Below are positions 57,150 to 64,000 of a DNA stretch of 64,000 nucleotides, piece by piece; positions within the stretch are counted from its first letter, which is position 1; the number at the start of each line of letters is the position of its first letter. The notes beneath the pieces were generated by a model, which was not told where the DNA came from, searched no databases, and worked only from the letters and a program-made list of their open reading frames with translations. A program made the position numbers and the translations under genes. Source of the stretch: Norana najaformis (Eukaryota; Annelida; Clitellata; Crassiclitellata; Hormogastridae). The DNA lies in contig OZ029916.1 in NCBI GenBank assembly GCA_964023275.1, positions 10,181,107 to 10,245,106 of the forward strand, read 5' to 3'.

Positions 57150-57880
57150 TGTAATAACTGTAGGAAAGGTGAGGTCGACATCAATGGCTTCGGCAGCCGA
57201 TAGATTTCGTGTGGCACTGGATGTTTCTACGTTCGGTTCTGGAAATTGTTCTGTTAAGACACTTAAAAACGTTAAAGCCGTTTTAAACGCTAAGCCTTTT
57301 TAACCACGAATTGAATGTGATGTAGGATTCTGAAGATATGCAATTGTGCAGTAGGATTTATGAGGGCAGTAAAATTTATTTGCAACAGTTAAACAAGTGA
57401 TTAACGGAAACATTTTAAGCTGCAGTATCTGTACTACCCAAGGTATTATAAACGAGTTATAAAAGTCATAGCCAAATTCGCTACATACTTAAATGACCAT
57501 CTCCTGCAACGGCCTTATTTACACTGGGCTCTACCCCAAACCCCCATGGGGAGCTGGCGACGCTTTCCCAGACCCCTTTGCCAGCATTCGCCTCGCTTGC
57601 ATTCAAACAGATCAGTTACATTTTTTATTACTCTAGATACTGCCTCTTAGGTCAAAATATGGTCATCAATTTCGTTCAGTCGACAGGTAAAAAGTTCCTT
57701 TAAATTCAGGTTGATGTCAACGGCCCTGCCAGCCACCAGATGTCGCTAAGCACTGCAAACTACTAATCGACGAATTGAAGAAGGGGGTCTAAATAGTGGT
57801 AACTTTATTAGGTACATATACTGCGTGTCTTGAATCTGGAAATGTGCCTGTTGTAGTGGAACTTCCCAGCTTGACCATTT
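57150..57880. other. Gene-free stretch
   Basis: Nothing recognised. Confidence 0.45.
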
Positions 57881-57881
57881 C

Positions 57882-57932
57882 GATCTAATTCTGTGCGAGA
57901 TGAGCTTCACCGGCTGACCGTGCAAAAATTAC
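57882..57932 (+). repeat. 51-bp direct repeat, left copy
   Basis: It begins GATCTAATTCTGTGCGAGAT and ends TGCAAAAATTAC. It is identical to 60058-60108 except for one C/T difference (GAGCTTC and GAGTTTC). The two copies bracket the 2.1-kb segment that holds the 557-codon gene. Confidence 0.95.
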
Positions 57933-58135
57933 ACTGGACAACAAATTTTTACAAAAGTCATGTTACTCAAATGAAATTAGTCAGTTCTTATCAATTTGTA
58001 TGTGCTGAACACGAATATGACAGTGAAAATGCCGAATTGGCTCTAGTTTTTTTGTAATCTGAAATGAAGTAATTTTATATCGCACAATGCATGCCAATAG
58101 TGATACACTTACAGTTAATATTTGTAAAAACCAGG

Positions 58136-59809
58136 TCATAGACTAGTTCTTAGATTTTTTGCCTGTCTCTTGTACAGCTGTTCGGGAGCATCTCTGCGGA
58201 GTGTCCAGCAGTAGTCAGCCAACATTGTAGTGGACCATTTTCCCTGGTACCTTTGCTCCATTGTTGCGATATCTTGATGAAAACGTTCGCCATGTTCGTC
58301 ACTAACCATACCACAGTTGTCAGGGAAGAAATCCAGATGGGAATGAAGGAAATGCATCTTCAGAGACATATTGCAGCGAAATTTCTGGTACTGCTTGAGC
58401 ATGTCTTCTACTAGTTCCTTGTAGTTTTCTGCCCTAACATTCCCCAGAAAGTCTGTAGACACTAGACGAAAAGCATTCCATACTTGTTTCGCATCACCCT
58501 CCAGCAAGTTGTTGAAGCGGTCATCTTTGAAGAGTTCTCTAATCTGAGGACCCACAAAAACTCCCTCTTTAATCTTTGCTTCGCTGAGTCGAGGGAATTT
58601 TTCATGCAGGTATCGGAAAGCTGGCGAAGTGCGGTCCATGGCTTTCACGAAGTTCTTCACCAAACTTAGTTTGATGTGAAGGGGTGGTAATAGGATTTTG
58701 TGAGCCTCGACCAGAGCTGGGTGCTGGATATTCTTCTGTCCAACTGCCATGTTTTGTCTGGGAGTCCATTCCTTCCGCACTTAGTGCAACTCTCTTGCTC
58801 GGCTATCCCACTCACACAAGAAACACATATATTTTGTATATCCTTGCTGCAGTCCCATTAAAATGGCAACTACCTTCAAATCACCACACAGGTGCCATTT
58901 GTACCTGTTATAGTCAATGGAATGCAGTAGCTGTTTTAGGTTACCGTATGTCTCTTTCATGTGGACAGCATGCGCTAATGGAATAGATGGAAGACGGTTT
59001 CCATTGTGCAAAAGCACAGCCTTAAGACTCAGTGTTGAAGAGTCTACAAAGAGTCTCCATTCTTGTGGGTCATGAGTGATCTGTAAGGCATTCATGAGGT
59101 CGTCAATATTGGAACAGAATACCAGATTACCTTCCTTCATAAAGAAAGGTTCCAACTGCTGATGGCGCTTTCTATATGAAGTAATTGTGACATCTTCTTC
59201 TAGAAGATTCCATTGTTGGAGTCTTGATCCTAGCAATTCTGCCTTGTTTTTGGATAAGTCCAAATCACGAACAAGGTCATTTAGTTCTTCCTGTGTTATT
59301 CTGTGTGGGGTTGATGATGCACCACAGTGAAAATCGGGATCACTGCACGCTGACGGACCAGGAGAAGAACATGTCGGCTCACCCTTGTCCTCATCAGATG
59401 AATCAAGGAAAATATATTCTGCTGGAGGTTCTGGAATAGGAAGTCCATCACCATGTGGAACTGGTCTCAATGCTGACGGAATGTTTGGGTAGACTATTTT
59501 CGACTTCTTTTGCTTCGTTATTCCACCGGAAAGAGGAGGAACCAAGCAGAAGTAACAGTCATCTACGTGGTTGCTTTGCTCTCTCCACACCATGGGAACT
59601 GCAAACGGCATTGATGGTCTTTTGCCATTCAACCACTGTGAAAGCTGTGTTGTACATGTAGCACAGCATATATGCGGGGCCCATGGCTTGTCTTGATCAC
59701 CAACCTTGCATTCGAAGTAAGCATGATATGCCTTCTTGACTTGATAAGTGATACTTTTCTTCTGGTTGGCAAATGTCACTTCCCCACAAATGTAACAAAA
59801 GTTGTCCAC
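58136..59809 (-). pseudogene. Element-like gene of 557 codons interrupted by one in-frame TAA
   Basis: Minus strand, no introns. The ATG at 59809 opens MDNFCYICG, a Cys-rich N-terminus (C5-x2-C8, C34, C48-C49-x2-C52, C85-x2-C88) suggesting zinc binding. An acidic Ser-rich linker lies around residues 136-165. Then follow WRLFVDSSTLSLKAVLLHNG (Asp256), KWHLCGDLKVVAILMGLQ (Asp310), KYMCFLCEWDSRA (C329-x2-C332) and, in the second half, SDEHGERFHQDI (about 503-514). It belongs to an uncharacterised, multi-copy family I recall from cnidarians, aphids and other invertebrates. The spaced Asp, Asp and Glu plus an internal CxxC resemble an RNase H-fold transposase, but that is inference. The frame is continuous apart from TAA at 58783-58781 (codon 343), where a Tyr codon would be a one-base change away. 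The next codon is GTG, so the two halves share one frame. Otherwise there is no frameshift, implying recent inactivation, a polymorphism or a sequencing error. Confidence 0.75.
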
Positions 59810-59944
59810 AGTATTTACTCACTTCCGAGGCATTACTGTTCTGTATTGTATCTAAATGGATAAAGTAATAATAGTTTTATAAAACAGTAACTTAAACTGT
59901 CTCGCACAAAGTCTGTAATATTGTAAATGCTCAACCGTTCCGAC

Positions 59945-59976
59945 TCGCTTTATATAGTACACTGCTGACGTCATCT
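59945..59976 (-). promoter_or_regulatory. Candidate core promoter of the 58-60 kb element gene
   Basis: On the minus strand, TGACGTCA (CRE, 59973-59966) is followed about 10 bp later by TATATAAAG (59956-59948). This TATA box lies about 140 bp upstream of the ATG at 59809, inside the bracketing direct repeats. The element therefore seems to carry its own promoter. Confidence 0.5.
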
Positions 59977-60057
59977 TACATCAGCAGCCGACTGGCTGTA
60001 GTTTTACATTGCATCAGAAAATGACGTAATCAACTGTGCATGATGTGTCCATGATGG

Positions 60058-60108
60058 GATCTAATTCTGTGCGAGATGAGTTTCACCGGCTGACCGTGCA
60101 AAAATTAC
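60058..60108 (+). repeat. 51-bp direct repeat, right copy
   Basis: One mismatch from 57882-57932. It marks the 5' side (minus direction) of the element gene. Confidence 0.95.
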
Positions 60109-60299
60109 CCGATATCTTATAACTTACATGAGGCTGGTTAAATCACTCTTTCTGCTCTTACATGCCTTGCGACCTGTGGTGGATGTAGGATATCTTTCCA
60201 GCTACAGTTTCTTCCTACGCGCGATTACTCTGTGACAGTCATAATTATCTGATCCATCACACAAAATCATCTATGCTCCACCGCTTGCAATTTCTGCCA

Positions 60300-60480
60300 C
60301 TCAAAACTGAAAACATTCCTCTTTCACAGGTTATATCCTGACTCCATTCTTCCTCTTATCTCTCTTTTCGCTCCAATCCCAATATCACCCACCGTAACTG
60401 CCACGCTGTCTCTGTCTGACTTTTGGATCTTTGCCTATCGATTTTGTTTTGACTGAGCGCCTGTGAATAAGCTGGTACTC
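60300..60480 (+). mobile_element. 3' end of a family-A LINE
   Basis: CACTCAAAACTGAAAACATT (HSKLKTF-type RT C-terminus), then TGCCTATCGATTTTGTTTTG, then ACTGAGCGCCTGTGAATAAG. Shared with 32.9 and 34.4 kb. Confidence 0.7.
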
Positions 60481-60489
60481 GTTAGTTTA

Positions 60490-61830
60490 CCTTAACCTAC
60501 CTTGCCTTACCTTACTTTACGTAGGCTCGCCGTGTCGTGCTTTGCTTCGCCATGTCTTACCTAATCTTACCTTACACTGCCTGATATTACCTTCTCTAGT
60601 TTAACCTGTTATCTTCTTAAAACGCAAAACAGAAGAAATAAACGAGTAGACAAATACTTTCAAAAGATCACATTGCTCATTCTGGTGTTCGCGTATACGC
60701 GAAAGAAGAAGAATTCTGTTGTTCCCACGTTCACTCATTCGCTTGTTCACTTATCATTTATCAGTTTTAGTCATTTCTTCATAAAGTTTATCATATTCGT
60801 TCGTACATTCTTTTGCTCATTCCAGTCATTCCTTCGCTTTTATCTCTTGTTTCATGTTGTTCAGTCGTTTGTTCGTTATTTTCTTCGTGTTTTGTTTCAC
60901 CTGTTCGTTCGTTGTTCAGTCGGTTGTTCGCTCGCCTATAATTATAGACGGTTTAACGGCGCTGAGCCGATGGCAACGTGTCTGGCTCTGCCGTCGGAGA
61001 TGCACGATGCCGACAGGCGAGCAGAAGTGTGAAAGGAATCCCTGGCCATGCCGTACTAGACCCATTAGCACATGATTTGCTTACTTGATTAGAAACTTTA
61101 TCCCTCCCTTTCCATCTCGCTTTTCACATTCTTCCGCCTCACCCTCATCCCTGCCTCTCTGCCTCCCGCAGTTCATCGACATCGCATACCGCTTGGGCGA
61201 ACGGCCAGTTACTTCCGGAAGAAGTGACGGCGCATGCGCAGTTTTTTTAGGTCAGCGTAAGGCCAATCCTTCAAGACATCCACAAAGGGATCTCATCTGA
61301 TGCAGTCAGAACGAATTACATGTGGAATTACATTTATGCCTCGTCGAAATAGGTGGTGAAGATATAATGGACAGAAAGAGAAATTACATCCTGCTGACGA
61401 CTTCGATCTTACGATTTAGAGTTTGAGTAACTGTTATTCAAGTCAAACACATACAAAGCAATACCTTAATTTAAGCTACCGATTCGGTATCAATGAAACT
61501 ATAAGTGTATAGTTATCGTTCTGGTTGAAAAGCATAGACGTGAGTTTTCTTTTGCAAGAGACGGACAAGACGGACACCACTGCCTTTGTATATGTATTTA
61601 CATTTTATCCCTATAATGCCAAATCATTATGCTAAACATGTCGTTTAATTTAATTAAGTTATTGTAATCATGTGATAAATACTTAAATAAACAACCTTTA
61701 TTTGACTGGAGTGAATTCGCTACAATATAAAAACTATAATAACTCAAACAAAAAATATCTCAATGATATAAAAATAAATAGCATAATATAGACCTTTTTG
61801 AAAAAATTCTTTATTCCGACCACATATAAT
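60490..61830. other. Gene-free stretch
   Basis: TTACC- and TTCG-type low-complexity patches and a Phe-rich chance frame (60673-61032). No gene supported. Confidence 0.45.
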
Positions 61831-61840
61831 CAAATTTGAA

Positions 61841-61871
61841 TATTATTTATTTATTTATTTATTTATTTAAG
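61841..61871. repeat. (TTTA)n microsatellite
   Basis: ATTTATTTATTTATTTATTT. A pure tetranucleotide run of about 30 bp. Confidence 0.93.
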
Positions 61872-62049
61872 GCACTTTTTATGCGCGCAACGTCAGTACA
61901 TCTGAATTTTAGGCGTTCAGAGAGGTGGAGACAGGCAATGCCTATAGAGAAGAGAAGAAGGAGGAGGAAGTGGAGTAGGAGGAGGATGTTAGGAGGACTA
62001 GGAACTTCACTTTGCTTTCTGCCTACGTTGGTCTAATTACTGAAAGAAG

Positions 62050-62335
62050 TGGTAAATGACGACGACGACGACGACGACGAAGACTAAAGAGACACAGGCA
62101 CACAGACAGTCTACGAACGGACGGATGAAAACAAGGACAAAAAAATAATAAAAATAATAATCATCCCGCTCAAGCCGTTCATCCTTAATAATAATAATAA
62201 TAATAGTAGTAATAAAAATAATAATGATAATAATAATTATAATAAATAAATAAATAAATGAATAAATAACAATTAAGTAAGTAAATAAATAATAAATCAA
62301 AATAAGTAAATGAAAAATAAGAAATAAATACTAAT
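62050..62335. repeat. GAC then AAT/AAAT simple-sequence region
   Basis: (GAC)n at about 62057-62080, (AAT)n at about 62187-62245 and AAATAAATAAATGAATAAAT units. It yields a spurious Ile/Val-rich frame. Confidence 0.9.
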
Positions 62336-62515
62336 AAATGATCAAAAAATAAGATCTTATCGGATTAAATCAGATAGAATTTCGCTGTTTCCCTATCAGA
62401 TAGAATTTTAACAACAACAGAAAAATGACAACGTAACAATATCTTTGTGCTGCATATTTCGCTGTTTCCCTATTTAAATCAAAATTATTATTTAATAAAT
62501 GTATATTGTAGAGCA

Positions 62516-62970
62516 GTCGTAATCTCGAACATTTCTAAAGCGCATAAAGCTTATAACGCAGGGCACTAGCTTATTTACGAGCGCTACGTCAAGTCAGAGG
62601 GGTTGTCCAAAGATACCATGGAAAGAATAAAGTCTGGTTACCAGCAGAAGACAGAAGGGAAGCTGTTATGGTGGGTTGTGATTAGGTTGAGAGAAATTGG
62701 AAAGGCGACATAGTGGATGGACCATGTGAAGATATCTTGAAAAGAAGAAACTTCAGTTTTGAGTGGAAGGCCTGAGGCGTAATAGATGGAGGGGTTAAGA
62801 CATTTGGTGATGGGAGAACGACGGAAAGGATGGAGGAACAAAGAATCTGCGAAATTCAGGAGAGAGATCGTTCCAGGGTGGAGGTGCAATGTGGTATATG
62901 AATCGGTCAGAGAACTTAAGATAAGAACGATGGGCAACACTGAGGTAAGAGGATGAGCGGTAGAGCGGGG
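62516..62970 (-). pseudogene. Family-A2 LINE 3' end with RT C-terminal remnants
   Basis: The plus strand starts GTCGTAATCTCGAACATTTC, then GCACTAGCTTATTTACGAGC, then TCAGAGGGGTTGTCCAAAGA. The minus reading around 62740-62785 gives QAFHSKLKFLLFK (RT C-terminus) in one frame. It closely matches 44576-45020. Confidence 0.7.
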
Positions 62971-63506
62971 CATTGGTTGGCGAAGAGTTTGCGAAGATAA
63001 GTAAGGTGGGAGTATGCAGGGAGTTACAAGTTAAAGAAAGGTATTTGAAATTACTGCGTTCGGGGATTTTTCTCCCAGGGATGTGACTTTAGGATAGAAC
63101 TACTTATAAGACATAAGACATGTAGTTGTTGACAATGGAATGCGCAATAATGATACCCCAAATTTTAGCTGAGTCATGCCTAGTCACAAATTGAGTGGCA
63201 CTTGTCACAGAACTATATCAGTTAGATAGCCATGTGTGCAGCACTTATGAGAGCCACAGAAAGGCGCTGTAACAAATAAATTGATACATACCTATATACA
63301 TACACTTATCAATGTTTCTTAACAGCGGTTTCAGTCGACGCCTTTGAAACTGCAGGATTTACATCCTCTCCGAACTTCAAATCCTGACGCCGTAAATTTC
63401 TGGGCTTGCCGCTGAAAGTTGCAATGGTCCCTGCCATTTCTTCCTCCCATGGACGGCGCGCAACTGATGTAGACCTATTCATGTTACAGCCGAATTTGTT
63501 ACAGAT

Positions 63507-63597
63507 CGCTACTGAAGCAGAAATCTTTCTTTGGCTGGGATTGAACGCCCAACTTCTAGCGTAACAGTTCAACCTCTATACTAAGGCCCATCTCTTG
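63507..63597 (-). mobile_element. tRNA-derived SINE
   Basis: The reverse complement reads CCTTAGTATAGAGGTTGAAC (A-box region) and GGGCGTTCAATCCC (B box). It is followed by AAAGATTTCTGCTTCAG, the same post-B-box tail as the SINE at 49883-49975. Confidence 0.6.
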
Positions 63598-63861
63598 ACA
63601 CGATAACACTCTAAAAACTACAAGTTTCAGTCATTTTCAGAACACAAAGACCGTGACAAAAGGCCCAGTATGCTGCTTGACAATCCTTTCGCCAGGTGAC
63701 AGGAGTGGCATGTGCTTAAGTTTTTCTTTTCTGAAGCCTGTTACAGAATTCAAGGCTTAGAAACGTACTTGGTCAGGGTCAGTGGCGCCGAAGGCGAATA
63801 AAATAATAATAATTAGTTGACTGACCAGCAAATATAGGCCCCTGCTTTAACAGGAAGATCG

Positions 63862-63945
63862 TAATCGTAATCTCGAGATTTCTGCAGCGCTCAGCGAAAG
63901 CTAAGTCGCGGGGACCAGATTATTTACAGGCGCTAAGATGTAAAG
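63862..63945 (-). mobile_element. Extreme 3' end of a family-A LINE
   Basis: CGTAATCGTAATCTCGAGAT, then TTCTGCAGCGCTCAGCGAAA, then TCGCGGGGACCAGATTATTT. A very short copy that includes the ATTACG-type tail. Confidence 0.7.
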
Positions 63946-64000
63946 AATTTCACGTTCTTTAATAAACATCGATCAACAGATGTTAACACAAATAGACTTA

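Noticed and set aside
58136-58780. Independent 214-codon gene
   Set aside because: It begins with GTG in the same frame immediately after a TAA. It is the second half of the interrupted 557-codon frame.

Overview
This window looks like non-coding-rich nuclear DNA from an animal, most likely a marine invertebrate, with a mollusc or other lophotrochozoan as my best guess (low to moderate confidence). The reasons are metazoan GPCR exons with splice signals, very low coding density, many decayed CR1/L2-type LINEs, tRNA-derived SINEs, Gypsy and PIF/Harbinger relics, abundant microsatellites, and a strong excess of the palindromic octamer TAGGCCTA. There is no bacterial-style operon structure, and most open frames are chance or repeat-driven.

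Real host coding sequence is scarce. One well-preserved exon (minus strand, 32307-32672) encodes the N-terminus, TM1 and TM2 of a D2-like dopamine receptor and ends in a plausible splice donor. A second D2-like segment (minus strand, 50026-50233) carries the post-DR(Y) loop, TM4 and the start of ECL2. It lies upstream of the TM1-TM2 exon on the same strand, so the two cannot be collinear exons of one gene as assembled. It also runs into a stop with no visible GT donor.

Mobile-element layout: 3-10 kb holds LINE 3' ends and a nested LINE pair. 13-15.3 kb holds a 65-bp inverted-repeat pair and a broken Harbinger transposase. 21-22 kb holds LINE endonuclease debris. 27-28 kb holds LINE RT debris. 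33-36.6 kb holds several LINE 3' ends. 39-41.8 kb holds the longest LINE relic (endonuclease start, RT, C-terminus). 42 kb holds an AACGTT-rich block followed by a tRNA-derived SINE. 53.3-55.5 kb holds a Gypsy relic (LTR piece, PBS-like site, gag, zinc knuckle, protease, RNase H) interrupted by a 17-copy, 31-bp minisatellite. 57.9-60.1 kb holds a nearly intact element-like gene of 557 codons with a single in-frame TAA, flanked by 51-bp direct repeats. 62-64 kb holds more LINE and SINE ends.

No defence system, gene cluster, CRISPR array or functional rRNA/tRNA gene was recognised. The most notable items are the non-collinear D2-receptor exons, the 58-60 kb element with one nonsense codon and long flanking repeats, the AACGTT block, and two promoter-like clusters of CRE, CCAAT and E-box sites.
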